Positions 1-7,632 are shown, counted from the stretch's first letter. The stretch: 64,000 nucleotides of DNA from Shinella sp. CPCC 101442 (GCF_024704725.1 NZ_JALIQS010000001.1:248001-312000), one strand, 5' to 3'. Notes: generated from the sequence alone by a model not told the origin. Translations and numbers: made by a program.

Positions 1-2
1 TG

Positions 3-206
3 ACGCACGACACCTATTCGGCCGAGCGCGCAGCACTCTCCAACAACGCCCAGATCATCACCATGGGCGCCCGCGTCATCGGTTCGGAACTCGCCAAGGC
101 CATCGCCGACGCCTACCTCGCCCAGACTTTTGACGAAAACGGCCGTTCGGCCGGCAACGTCCAGGCGATCAACGAGGTCGACGCCAAGTACAACGCCGGC
201 AAGTAA
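3..206 (+). CDS. rpiB: Ribose 5-phosphate isomerase B, C-terminal part (partial)
   Basis: This is the C-terminal 67 residues of a gene that begins before the window. It reads from the first bases to TAA at 204-206. The segment [13 protein letters not shown] followed by [14 protein letters not shown] is characteristic of RpiB/LacAB sugar-phosphate isomerases, which interconvert ribose 5-phosphate and ribulose 5-phosphate in the cytoplasmic pentose phosphate pathway. Full-length members are about 145-155 residues, so roughly half is missing. A hairpin follows the stop. The family is clear from the motif; which sugar phosphate the enzyme uses cannot be told from this fragment. Confidence 0.85.
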   Translation, partial: THDTYSAERAALSNNAQIITMGARVIGSELAKAIADAYLAQTFDENGRSAGNVQAINEVDAKYNAGK

Positions 207-217
207 ACCGGCCTTGC

Positions 218-245
218 GCCGACACGCCTGTTCGGGCGTGTCGGC
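218..245. terminator. Stem-loop after rpiB
   Basis: An 11-bp perfect inverted repeat (GCCGACACGCC at 218-228 against GGCGTGTCGGC at 235-245) with a 6-base loop lies 11 bases after the rpiB stop. It sits between convergent genes and could serve both, but neither side has a clear T-run, so termination is only likely. Confidence 0.55.
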
Positions 246-253
246 AACCGCCT

Positions 254-1585
254 TCACACGGACTGAAAACTCCGGAAGATCCGATCCGATTCCCCTTCGA
301 CGGACCATGGCCGGCTGACGCCGCCGAGACTTTCCCCGACCGCAAGCCCCGCCTGGATCGCGTCCTCGTGGAAGCCGGAGCCGAAGTAGGAGCCGCAGAA
401 CCAGGTGTTGGACTGGCCCTGCAGCGACCAGAGCTGCTGTTGCGCCGACAGCGTCGCGGCGTTGAACAGCGGATGCTGGTAGAGGCCGCGCCAGATCACC
501 TTGTCTTCCGCCGGCTGATGCAGCGGGCTCAGTGTTACGAAGAACGGGTGCTCGTCAGGAATGCCCTGCAGGCGGTTCATCCAGTAGGTCACGCACGGTT
601 TGCGCGGCGCAGCGCCTTTGCGCCCGGAGCTGGCAAGGTAATTCCAGCTCGCCCAGACCCGCTTCCGACGCGGCATCAGGCTTTCATCGCTGTGAAGCAC
701 GGTCTCGTTATCGCCATAGGCGAAGGCGCTCAGAAGGTCGGCCTCCCGGTCCGACCGGTCGGCCAACATGCCGAGCGCCTGGTCGGCATGGGCGGCGATG
801 ACCACACGGTCGAACCATTCGGGTTCGGCACCCGGCACCGTGATCTCCACCGCGCCGTTGACCCGGCGGATCGCCTTGACCGGTGCGTTCGTGCGGATGC
901 GATCCCGGAAGGGCGCCGTCAGCCGCTCCACATAGGCCCGGCTGCCACCGTCCACCGTGCGCCACGCGGGGCGGCGTACGAATTTCAGGAGACCGTGGTT
1001 TTCGCAAAACCGTACGAAGGAGAGGGCTGGATAATTGCCGATCTCCAGCGCCGGCGTCGACCAGATCGCCGCCGCCATCGGATAAAGGTGATCCTCGCGA
1101 AAAGCCCGGCCGAAACCCGCGCCGTCAAGATAGTCGTCGAGACTTGCGGCGGGGTCGAGATTGCGCACGCCGCTCGGCGCCTGCCGATAAAAGCGCACGA
1201 GATCGCGCAGCATCGACCAGAAGCGGATGCTTGCCAGGTTGCTGCGTTGCGCGAACAGGCCGGCAAGGTTGGTGCCGGCATATTCGAGCTGCCCCTCATC
1301 CATCGATACGGCGAAGGACATGTCCGAGACCTTGGTCGGAACGCGGAGATGCTGAAACAGCGCCGTGAGGTTCGGATAGGTCGTTTCGTTATAGACGATA
1401 AAGCCGGTATCGACGGGCGTGCCGCCACCATCCACCGTATGGCAATGCCCGCCGATCCGCGCCTCCGCCTCGAACACGGTCACATCATGACGCTGCGCGA
1501 GCAGCCAGGCCGCGGAAAGGCCTGCAATGCCCGTGCCGACCACGGCGATTTTCATGGGCCGGTCCGATTGGGGAAAATGGCGCAT
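254..1585 (-). CDS. FAD/NAD(P)-dependent amine-oxidase-like oxidoreductase of the RpoE-ChrR lipid module
   Basis: This is a 443-residue flavoprotein. The Rossmann motif GTGIAGLSAAW is at about residues 17-27, followed by an acidic strand end (FEAEARIGGHCHT) typical of FAD-binding amine oxidase/desaturase-like proteins. Homologues commonly travel with DUF1365, cyclopropane-synthase-like and DUF1295 genes under RpoE-ChrR control, which is the arrangement here. The role is probably oxidation or desaturation of a fatty acyl chain in the membrane stress response; that is inference. The ATG at 1585 has AAGGAC upstream; an internal ATG at 1555 starts MKIAVVG directly and is an alternative with a poorer ribosome site. 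It is divergent from the sigma factor gene and has its own RpoE-type promoter at 1631-1660. Confidence 0.85.
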   Translation of the reverse strand: MRHFPQSDRPMKIAVVGTGIAGLSAAWLLAQRHDVTVFEAEARIGGHCHTVDGGGTPVDTGFIVYNETTYPNLTALFQHLRVPTKVSDMSFAVSMDEGQLEYAGTNLAGLFAQRSNLASIRFWSMLRDLVRFYRQAPSGVRNLDPAASLDDYLDGAGFGRAFREDHLYPMAAAIWSTPALEIGNYPALSFVRFCENHGLLKFVRRPAWRTVDGGSRAYVERLTAPFRDRIRTNAPVKAIRRVNGAVEITVPGAEPEWFDRVVIAAHADQALGMLADRSDREADLLSAFAYGDNETVLHSDESLMPRRKRVWASWNYLASSGRKGAAPRKPCVTYWMNRLQGIPDEHPFFVTLSPLHQPAEDKVIWRGLYQHPLFNAATLSAQQQLWSLQGQSNTWFCGSYFGSGFHEDAIQAGLAVGESLGGVSRPWSVEGESDRIFRSFQSV

Positions 1586-1630
1586 CGCGGTCCTTCTGCG
1601 GCTGTCGATTTGATCGGCGACTTTCTATAC

Positions 1631-1660
1631 CTTCTACGATGAGGGGCCTCCGGCGGATCA
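1631..1660 (-). promoter_or_regulatory. RpoE (ECF) promoter of the FAD oxidoreductase
   Basis: Reading the minus strand, TGATCC (1660-1655), an 18-base spacer and TAGAAG (1636-1631) match the Rhodobacter sphaeroides RpoE consensus, recalled as TGATCC-N18-TAAGA. The site is about 45-75 bases upstream of the start codon. It faces the matching site at 1687-1716. Confidence 0.75.
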
Positions 1661-1686
1661 CCGTCCGACGCCTGTTCGAAAACCGG

Positions 1687-1716
1687 TGATCCGCTCCCAA
1701 AGCGGTCCCGTAAAAG
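1687..1716 (+). promoter_or_regulatory. RpoE (ECF) promoter of the rpoE-chrR operon
   Basis: TGATCC at 1687-1692, exactly 18 bases, then TAAAAG at 1711-1716. This is nearly the canonical alphaproteobacterial RpoE promoter and implies autoregulation. It also shows that translation cannot begin upstream of about 1720, which constrains the sigma factor start. Confidence 0.8.
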
Positions 1717-1793
1717 GGTGCATGTATGAAGCTTCGAGCCCCGTCGTGTTGGAAATACCGCCTGCTTTTGCGGCTGGCCGGCGGCTTGCCGTC

Positions 1794-2360
1794 GTGAGTT
1801 CGATCGACACACCGCAGATGCCGACGCCCGACGTTTTGGCGGGCCTCATGATGCAGGTTGCCCGTGACCGGGACCGGCAGGCCTTCGCGCTGCTCTTCCG
1901 CCATTTCGGACCGCGGCTGAAGACCTTCTTCCTGCGCTGGACGATCTCGTCCGGCGTGGCGGAGGACCTGGTGCAGGAAACGATGCTGACCGTCTGGCGC
2001 AAGGCCTCCTACTTCGATCCGGCGCGGGCTGGCGTCGCGACCTGGATTTTTACGGTGGCGCGCAATATCCGCATCGATCACCTGCGTCGGCAACGCGATC
2101 CTTCCACCCTGCCGCCCGATCCGGAGGAGGCACCGGAGACGGTAGAGGACGGACTGCTCGGTGCCGAACGGGACGCGCAGGTGCGCCATGCGCTGACGGC
2201 GCTGTCCACGGAGCAGCAGACGATCATCCGCCTCTCCTATTTCAGCGAGAAATCGCAGACCGAAATCGCCGATGAACTGGGAATACCCCTCGGCACCGTG
2301 AAATCGAGAACACGCCTCGCGATGAACCGTCTGCGCGCGCTGCTGGAAGACCAACCATGA
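1794..2360 (+). CDS. rpoE: ECF RNA polymerase sigma factor, RpoE/SigK type (ChrR partner)
   Basis: The product is a group IV sigma factor of about 188 residues. Region 2 contains RQAFALLFRHFGPRLKTFF, AEDLVQETMLTVWRKA and WIFTVARNIRIDHLRR. Region 4 contains LSYFSEKSQTEIADELGI and LGTVKSRTRLAMNRLR, a helix-turn-helix for the -35 element. The frame is open from 1686, but the promoter at 1687-1716 excludes the most upstream starts. GTG at 1794 fits the family length of 170-190, and ATG at 1818 is an alternative. The stop overlaps the chrR start by four bases (ATGA), so sigma and anti-sigma are translationally coupled. In Rhodobacter this factor answers singlet oxygen; that role is inferred here. 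Confidence 0.88.
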   Translation: MSSIDTPQMPTPDVLAGLMMQVARDRDRQAFALLFRHFGPRLKTFFLRWTISSGVAEDLVQETMLTVWRKASYFDPARAGVATWIFTVARNIRIDHLRRQRDPSTLPPDPEEAPETVEDGLLGAERDAQVRHALTALSTEQQTIIRLSYFSEKSQTEIADELGIPLGTVKSRTRLAMNRLRALLEDQP

Positions 2361-3010
2361 GCCAAACACATCACGCAACCGACGAGACCCTGATGCGTTA
2401 TGCCGCCGGCACGCTCGCCGCCGCGCCTGCCATCGTCGTGAAGGCGCATCTGGCAAGCTGCCCGGCCTGCCGTGCCCGCGTCGCAACCTATGAGGCGCTC
2501 GGCGGCGCCCTGCTCGAAGACATCGAACCCACGCCGCTTTCGGCGACGGCGCTGAACGACGTTCTTGCCCTCCTTGATGACGAGGACGACGCGGCGGTTG
2601 CTGTGCCCCCGCCACTGGCGCCGGTGGAGATCGAGGGCATTCGCCTGCCGGAGGCGCTGCGCGGCTGCGATATCGGGCGCTGGCGCTGGATCGGTCCCGG
2701 CATGAAGATGAGCCGGGTCGGCGTGCCGCAGGATCCGGATGCCAATCTCATTCTGCTCAAGGTCGGCCCGGGCCGCGCCCTGCCCGATCACGGGCATGTC
2801 GGAACGGAATTCACCTATATCGTCTCGGGCTCGTTCACCGATAGGTTCGGCACGTTCCGGCCGGGAGACCTCGCCGAAATGGACGATGACGTCGAACACC
2901 AGCCGGTGGTCGACACGGACGGCGAATGCATCTGTCTCGCAGCCATGGAGGGCAGGATGCGCTTCAAGAGCGTCATCGGCCGTATGCTGCAACCCATCTT
3001 CGGGATCTGA
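2357..3010 (+). CDS. chrR: ChrR-family zinc anti-sigma factor with cupin domain
   Basis: The 217-residue product has two parts. The N-terminal anti-sigma domain carries H6, H31, C35 and C38 (HLASCPAC), the same positions I recall for the structural zinc ligands of R. sphaeroides ChrR. The C-terminal cupin domain includes DHGHVGTEFTYIVSGSF and DDDVEHQP, which hold His and Glu ligands of the second metal site. ChrR keeps RpoE inactive, and the cupin domain is needed for release on singlet oxygen. The gene overlaps the sigma gene and is followed after 3 bases by the DUF1295 gene, so all are one transcript. Identification is strong because both metal sites are visible. Confidence 0.9.
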   Translation: MSQTHHATDETLMRYAAGTLAAAPAIVVKAHLASCPACRARVATYEALGGALLEDIEPTPLSATALNDVLALLDDEDDAAVAVPPPLAPVEIEGIRLPEALRGCDIGRWRWIGPGMKMSRVGVPQDPDANLILLKVGPGRALPDHGHVGTEFTYIVSGSFTDRFGTFRPGDLAEMDDDVEHQPVVDTDGECICLAAMEGRMRFKSVIGRMLQPIFGI

Positions 3011-3013
3011 GCC

Positions 3014-3829
3014 ATGGGCCCGGCGGCGTTCTTCCTCCTCCTCGCCGCCGCCCTGTCCCTTGTCATGACCCTCGCCTGGCTTCTCGTCCTGCGCGGCGCC
3101 AAGTCCGGCTGGGTCGATGCGATCTGGTCCTTCCTTGTGGGATCGGCGGGAATGGCCGCGGCGCTCCTTCCGGTCAGCGGATGGGAGGGAGACGGCGAGC
3201 GGAGGATCTTGATTGCCATCCTCGTGGGTCTCTGGTCCTGCCGCCTCGGCCTCCATATTGCCAGGCGCACGCTGCATGGCGGCGAGGACCCGCGTTATGC
3301 CAGGCTGCGCGAAGAGTGGGGGCAACATTGGCGCTCCCGTCTCTTCCTCTTCCTGCAGATACAGGCGGCCGCCGCACTCCTGCTGGCAACGACCATTTTC
3401 TTCGCTGCCCGCAATCCCGCGCCGGGTTTGCGGTGGAGCGACATTGCCGGCACCGCCGTCCTGCTCATCGCCGTGCTTGGCGAAGGGTTGGCGGATGCCC
3501 AGCTGACGCGGTTCCGCGGCACTTCCACTAACAAGGGAAAGGTCTGCGATGTCGGGCTGTGGGGCCTTTCGCGCCATCCCAACTACTTCTTCCAGTGGCT
3601 CGGCTGGACGGGATATGCGGTCATCGCCATCGGTCCGGCGGGGACATGGGGCTGGGGCTGGGTGGCGCTCGCCGGTCCGGCCTTCATGTACTGGCTGCTC
3701 GTGCATGTCTCGGGAATTCCGCCGCTGGAAGCGCATATGCTGCGTTCACGCGGCATCGCCTTCGCCTCCTATGCCAGTCGCGTCAACGCCTTCTGGCCAG
3801 GCCCGCAAAACAGGGAGAAGCCGACATGA
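3014..3829 (+). CDS. DUF1295 / steroid 5-alpha-reductase-like membrane protein
   Basis: This 271-residue polytopic protein starts MGPAAFFLLLAAALSLVM and has about six hydrophobic segments. The C-terminal signature GLSRHPNYFFQWLGW is typical of DUF1295, a family related to steroid 5-alpha reductases and isoprenylcysteine methyltransferases. Such proteins normally reduce or modify lipid substrates in the membrane. It begins 3 bases after chrR and its stop overlaps the next start (ATGA at 3826-3829). Operon position suggests a step in remodelling membrane fatty acids under RpoE control. No substrate can be assigned from sequence. Confidence 0.8.
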   Translation: MGPAAFFLLLAAALSLVMTLAWLLVLRGAKSGWVDAIWSFLVGSAGMAAALLPVSGWEGDGERRILIAILVGLWSCRLGLHIARRTLHGGEDPRYARLREEWGQHWRSRLFLFLQIQAAAALLLATTIFFAARNPAPGLRWSDIAGTAVLLIAVLGEGLADAQLTRFRGTSTNKGKVCDVGLWGLSRHPNYFFQWLGWTGYAVIAIGPAGTWGWGWVALAGPAFMYWLLVHVSGIPPLEAHMLRSRGIAFASYASRVNAFWPGPQNREKPT

Positions 3830-4863
3830 ACCTCGCCGTCACCGCCATCACTGCCGCCGAGCGGCTGCCCCTTCCCGACAGCGCGCTGCGCTTCGGCATC
3901 GACCAGCTCATCAGCCGCACGCGCCGCCTGCTGGCGGACGGGGACGACCCGACGGACCGCGATTTCGCAAAGGCGATGGGCGAATGGCCGATCGCCGTGC
4001 ACACCGACGAGGCCAATGCCCAGCATTACGAACTGCCGCCGGAATTCTTCGCACTGGCGCTCGGGCCCCGGCGCAAATATTCCTGCTGCCTCTATCCCGG
4101 AGCCGGCACGACGCTCGCGGACGCCGAGATCGCGGCGCTTGAGGAGACCTGCAGTCATGCCGACCTCGCCGACGGGCAGGACATTCTGGAACTCGGCTGC
4201 GGCTGGGGCTCGCTCTCGCTCTTCATGGCCGAGCGCTATCCCAATGCGCGCATCGTCTCCGTGTCGAATTCCGCCCCGCAGCGTTTTTACATCGAGACGG
4301 AAATCGAACGGCGCGGCCTTCAAAATCTCACGGTGATCACCGCCGACATGAACGTCTTTTCCCCGGAAGGCACTTTCGACCGCATCGTCTCCGTCGAAAT
4401 GTTCGAGCATATGTCCAACTGGCAGGCCCTGCTCGCGCGGGCGCGCAGCTGGATGCGCCCCGATGGCCGGCTTTTCCTGCATGTGTTCTCCCACCGAACG
4501 ACGGCCTACCGCTTCGACCATGCCGACAAGGCGGACTGGATCGCCCAGCATTTCTTCACCGGTGGCGTGATGCCGAGCCATGGCCTGGTGCGCGAATTCG
4601 GCGAGAGCTTTACCGTCGACAAGGACTGGCGCTGGAACGGCAAGCACTACGCGCGGACGGCCCTCGACTGGCTCGACAATTTCGACCGGAACCGCGAGGC
4701 GATCCGGACGATCTTCGAGGCGACCTATGGCCATGACGCCGCGCTCTGGCTGCGGCGCTGGCGCTTGTTCTTTCTTGCGACGGCGGGGCTTTTCGGCCAT
4801 GCGGACGGTGAGGAATGGGGCGTCAGCCACTACAGGCTGCGCCCCACCGGCCAAGAACGATGA
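3826..4863 (+). CDS. SAM-dependent methyltransferase, cyclopropane-fatty-acid-synthase family
   Basis: The product is 345 residues from ATG 3826, which overlaps the DUF1295 stop. Motif I is ILELGCGWGSLSLFMAE, followed by SVSNSAPQRFYIE and VEMFEHMSNW, as in CFA synthase-like enzymes that methylate unsaturated acyl chains in phospholipids. The N-terminal lipid-binding domain of true Cfa is replaced by a shorter helical segment. In Rhodobacter a related RpoE-controlled methylase (UfaM, from memory) makes the methylated precursor of furan fatty acids, and this gene is a candidate for that role. A frame open upstream to 3559 lies inside the preceding gene and is not used. Confidence 0.85.
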   Translation: MNLAVTAITAAERLPLPDSALRFGIDQLISRTRRLLADGDDPTDRDFAKAMGEWPIAVHTDEANAQHYELPPEFFALALGPRRKYSCCLYPGAGTTLADAEIAALEETCSHADLADGQDILELGCGWGSLSLFMAERYPNARIVSVSNSAPQRFYIETEIERRGLQNLTVITADMNVFSPEGTFDRIVSVEMFEHMSNWQALLARARSWMRPDGRLFLHVFSHRTTAYRFDHADKADWIAQHFFTGGVMPSHGLVREFGESFTVDKDWRWNGKHYARTALDWLDNFDRNREAIRTIFEATYGHDAALWLRRWRLFFLATAGLFGHADGEEWGVSHYRLRPTGQER

Positions 4864-5456
4864 CGCTGCTGAACGCCCTGGCCGGAGCGGTGCGGACCTA
4901 CGCCCGCCATCCGGATCCACGCGTCGCCGCGGCGAACATCATTTCCCTGCTGGTCGCCTCGAACCAGCCGTTCTATCCGCTCTACCTGCTCTGGTTCGTC
5001 GGCAGTGACATCAAGCCCGCCTGGTTCACGTTTTTCTCGACGCCCTTCTTCCTCGCCGTGCCGGCCGTTGCGCGCTGGAACACGCTGGCGGGCCGAGCAC
5101 TGCTGCCGCTTGCGGGCATCGGCAACACGGTCCTCTCCGCCTGGCTTTTCGGCACGCCCTCGGCAGTCGAAATCTTTCTCATCCCCTGTGGCGTGATTGC
5201 CCTGCTGCTCTTCCGCCCGACCGAACGTCTTGTCGGATTGTCGCTCGCGGGCCTCGCGTTCGGTGCCTTCCTTTTGCTGCACGGCGTCTACGGACAGCCG
5301 CTGGCGCACTATGACGCAACGGAATATGCCGCGCTCGCCCGTCTCAACATCATGAGCGCGAGCGCACTCACGGCTTTCGTCGCCCTTCTCTTTTCCAATA
5401 TGCTCTCGGAGGCAGAACGGTCAGCCGAAGCGGCGCGCGGCGAGAAATCCGGCTGA
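4860..5456 (+). CDS. Small polytopic membrane protein of the RpoE operon, function unknown
   Basis: The 198-residue protein starts at ATG 4860, overlapping the methyltransferase stop (ATGA). It has about five hydrophobic segments, including ASNQPFYPLYLLWFVG, FFSTPFFLAVPAV, LIPCGVIALLLF and LAGLAFGAFLLLHGVYG, and a charged C-terminal tail. I do not recognise a named family. Its place as last gene of the rpoE-chrR operon implies a membrane role in the same stress response. Its last 36 bases overlap the convergent gene at 5421-5822 on the other strand, so the C-terminal tail is encoded inside a second gene. Confidence 0.75.
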   Translation: MTLLNALAGAVRTYARHPDPRVAAANIISLLVASNQPFYPLYLLWFVGSDIKPAWFTFFSTPFFLAVPAVARWNTLAGRALLPLAGIGNTVLSAWLFGTPSAVEIFLIPCGVIALLLFRPTERLVGLSLAGLAFGAFLLLHGVYGQPLAHYDATEYAALARLNIMSASALTAFVALLFSNMLSEAERSAEAARGEKSG

Positions 5457-5822
5457 GGCGCCGACGGCGGTCACGAAGGCACCCCAGGGAATGTCGGCAA
5501 GCGTGATGGCGAGCGGCCAGCCCCTGAGCGTCGCCTGGTTGGTAAGGTCGTAGGTGGCATAGGCGACGAGGCCGAGCACCGCGCCGTTCAACGCCGCCTT
5601 GGCAAGCCCACCGCTCTGAAGCGCCGGCAGGATCGCGAAGAACACGATGCCGGCGATATAGATCAGGTAGAAGCAGACCGCCGGCGCAAGCCGGAACTGG
5701 GGCTCCAGCTTGTCGCCGAGCAGCGGTCGGTAGAGCATGTCGGCCATCGTCGTCAGCCAGATCGCATCGACGATCAGGAAGGCGATGCCGGCCGCGAGAT
5801 AGGCGGTGATGACGGTTTTCAT
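5421..5822 (-). CDS. DUF2177 family membrane protein
   Basis: The 133-residue protein has four hydrophobic segments. It begins MKTVITAYLAAGIAFLIVDA and carries the DUF2177 features IWLTTMADMLYRPLLG and ATYDLTNQATLRGWP. Family members are small bacterial inner-membrane proteins of unknown function. It is convergent with, and overlaps by 36 bases, the membrane protein at 4860-5456. It is divergent from the DUF2147 gene. A TGATCC -35-like element with a weak -10 lies upstream and may put it in the RpoE regulon; this is tentative. Confidence 0.8.
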   Translation of the reverse strand: MKTVITAYLAAGIAFLIVDAIWLTTMADMLYRPLLGDKLEPQFRLAPAVCFYLIYIAGIVFFAILPALQSGGLAKAALNGAVLGLVAYATYDLTNQATLRGWPLAITLADIPWGAFVTAVGASAGFLAARRFG

Positions 5823-5849
5823 GCCGGAGCCTCCGCTGGCGTTTAAAGA

Positions 5850-5879
5850 TGGCTACGCGATTCCCGCTTCGCCGGATCA
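5850..5879 (-). promoter_or_regulatory. Possible RpoE promoter upstream of the DUF2177 gene
   Basis: On the minus strand TGATCC (5879-5874), 18 bases and TAGCCA (5855-5850). The -35 is perfect but the -10 shares only its first bases with the two strong sites at 1631-1716, so this is weak. Confidence 0.35.
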
Positions 5880-5887
5880 CCCTCGAG

Positions 5888-5919
5888 TGAACCGGTCGGC
5901 ACCCGTCTGCGTATAGAAG
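5888..5919 (+). promoter_or_regulatory. Possible RpoE-like promoter upstream of the DUF2147 gene
   Basis: TGAACC at 5888-5893 and TAGAAG at 5914-5919. The -10 equals that of the site at 1631-1660, but the spacer is 20 instead of 18 and the -35 has one mismatch. An 18-base spacing would give TATAGA. Confidence 0.3.
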
Positions 5920-5940
5920 GCAAAGCGAGGAGATCGACCG

Positions 5941-6321
5941 ATGATGAAGACGGTTTCGGCTGCCTTTGCCGTGCTGATGGTCACGATTGCCCCTGGGCTC
6001 GCACAACAATCCGTCGACCCAACCGGCGTGTGGCTGCGGGACGATGGCAATGCGCGCGTGCGCATCGCACCCTGCGGCAGCAATATCTGCGCAACCAATC
6101 TCTGGATCGGCGATACCAGCAAAGGCGAAGAGCCGGGCGATCGTCTGGTCATGTCGCTCAAGCCGAAATCGCCGGACACGCTGACGGGAACGGCGTACGA
6201 TGCCAAGCGTGACCGTACCTATGCGATCACCGTACAGGTTTCCGACAACGCGCTTCTTACGCGCGGCTGCATTCTCGGCGGCGTGCTGTGTAAGAACGTG
6301 CACTGGAAACCGGCGAAGTGA
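5941..6321 (+). CDS. DUF2147 family exported protein
   Basis: The 126-residue protein has a signal peptide (MMKTVSAAFAVLMVTIAPGL, cleavage probably near residue 22) and a short mature domain. The phrases PTGVWLRDDGNARVRI and PCGSNICATNLWIG are typical of DUF2147, a small periplasmic beta-rich fold of unknown function. Cysteines at PCGSNIC and near the C-terminus (GCILGGVLC) could form disulfides. A second ATG at 5944 is possible. It lies 22 bases ahead of the DUF1365 gene and is probably cotranscribed with it. Confidence 0.8.
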   Translation: MMKTVSAAFAVLMVTIAPGLAQQSVDPTGVWLRDDGNARVRIAPCGSNICATNLWIGDTSKGEEPGDRLVMSLKPKSPDTLTGTAYDAKRDRTYAITVQVSDNALLTRGCILGGVLCKNVHWKPAK

Positions 6322-6343
6322 CGATGGCGGCAGGGGTCGAGAC

Positions 6344-7183
6344 ATGAAGGCCGAGCGCATCACCAGCATGGAGGAGAACGGTCCGCCACCCACGTCCGCC
6401 GGAACGCTTTATCCCGGCAAGGTCATGCACCAGCGGCTCAACCCCTTCGGCCACCGCTTCAGCTACACGGTCTTTTCGCTGCTGGTCGATATCGACCGGC
6501 TCGGGGAACTTGCTCGCCTCTCCCGCCTGCTTGCGGTCAACCGGCCCGGCGTCCTCTCCTTCCACGCGCGCGACCATGTGGAAGAGGATGGCGAGACGCT
6601 GCGCCAGTTCGTGGACCGCCTGCTGGCGCGCGCCGGACTTGAGGAGCCGGCGGCGCGCATCCTGCTTCTGGCCTATCCCCGGATGTTCGGCTACGTCTTC
6701 AATCCGCTCTCGACCTATTTCGCCTATGACACGGCGGGACGCCTGATCGCGATCATCTATGCCGTGCGCAACACGTTCGGCGAACGGCACAGCTATGTGG
6801 CGCCGGTCCTTCCCGGCGAGGAAAGCCCTGCCGGCATTCGCCAGACGCGCACGAAGGTTTTTCACGTCTCGCCTTTCATGGATATGGGTCTGCGCTACCA
6901 TTTCCGCATCCTGCCGCCGGGAAAAACCGTGCGCGTGCGCATCCACGAAACCGCCGGCACGGAACCGCTGCTTGCCGCCACCTTCAATGCGGAAGCTGCG
7001 GCGCTCACCGATGTAAATCTCGCGCGCTGCCTCCTGCGCTTTCCCTTTATGACGCTGAAGGTGATGGCCGGCATTCACTGGGAAGCGCTCAAACTCTGGC
7101 TCAAGGGGGCCCGCTTCCGCACCAGCCCCCACCCACCGGCAACGGCGAGTTTCCGCGACGAGGAGCAAGCACCGGCACCGTGA
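6344..7183 (+). CDS. DUF1365 domain-containing protein
   Basis: The 279-residue cytoplasmic protein contains the DUF1365 signatures GKVMHQRLNPFGHRFSYTVF, YPRMFGYVFNPLSTYFAYD and FHVSPFMDMGLRYHFRI. DUF1365 genes are regularly adjacent to the FAD amine-oxidase-like gene and the CFA-like methyltransferase in RpoE-ChrR loci, as they are here within 7 kb. Function is unknown; a part in acyl-chain modification is the usual guess. ATG 6344 follows AGGGGT at a suitable distance. The frame is open upstream through the DUF2147 gene, but that part has no family similarity. Confidence 0.8.
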   Translation: MKAERITSMEENGPPPTSAGTLYPGKVMHQRLNPFGHRFSYTVFSLLVDIDRLGELARLSRLLAVNRPGVLSFHARDHVEEDGETLRQFVDRLLARAGLEEPAARILLLAYPRMFGYVFNPLSTYFAYDTAGRLIAIIYAVRNTFGERHSYVAPVLPGEESPAGIRQTRTKVFHVSPFMDMGLRYHFRILPPGKTVRVRIHETAGTEPLLAATFNAEAAALTDVNLARCLLRFPFMTLKVMAGIHWEALKLWLKGARFRTSPHPPATASFRDEEQAPAP

Positions 7184-7632
7184 CGCACAGAATCAGCGCC
7201 GGCCACGAAGGACGAATCATCGCGCGACAGGCCAAAGACCCGCGAATCCCATGGCGGTCGGGCAGAACCCGCAAATGGCAGAGTGTTGCGCGGTCTGGCC
7301 GATTTTTCGCCAGCCATTCCCCAGAGGATCGCCCCGGTTTTCGGCGCCCCTTGAATTGCCAGTCGTCAATCGGGGAAGAGCGTGCGACGGACGCGCGTTC
7401 GCGGGAAACCCAGGATAGGCGCGCAGCTCCACTAACACTCGATTTTCGCAAAGAATGAAACATATTCAGTCTGTTAATAGAGGCTCGTCGCCGGAGTAAA
7501 GATGCAATCCGCGTTCGCCACACGGTCAGCGGGCACATTGTGGCACGGCATGCCTCGCACCAGCCAGCACTGTAAATTAACGCTTTGTTAACCATTTCAC
7601 CGGTACACCGAAGCAACCGAAAATTAACCAAG
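7184..7632. other. Long intergenic region before minC
   Basis: About 450 bases without a convincing gene. A 92-codon plus-strand frame at 7180-7458 has a low-complexity, Arg/Ser-rich product and no clear ribosome site, so I leave it out. The right end holds the CtrA-like box and presumably the min promoter. Confidence 0.6.
7577..7591. promoter_or_regulatory. CtrA-type binding box upstream of minCDE
   Basis: TTAA at 7577-7580, seven bases, then TTAA at 7588-7591: an exact TTAA-N7-TTAA site, the alphaproteobacterial CtrA consensus. It ends 41 bases before the minC start. I recall the min operon being a CtrA target in Sinorhizobium meliloti, which supports the call. Confidence 0.7.

Noticed and set aside
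368-1642. A 424-codon plus-strand frame opposite the FAD oxidoreductase
   Set aside because: The minus-strand product has a Rossmann motif and a promoter; the plus frame has neither.
1686-1793. A 36-residue N-terminal extension of the ECF sigma factor
   Set aside because: The RpoE promoter occupies 1687-1716, so these codons would lie at or before the transcription start.
7180-7458. A 92-codon frame after DUF1365
   Set aside because: Arg/Ser-rich composition, no ribosome site and no known family; treated as intergenic.
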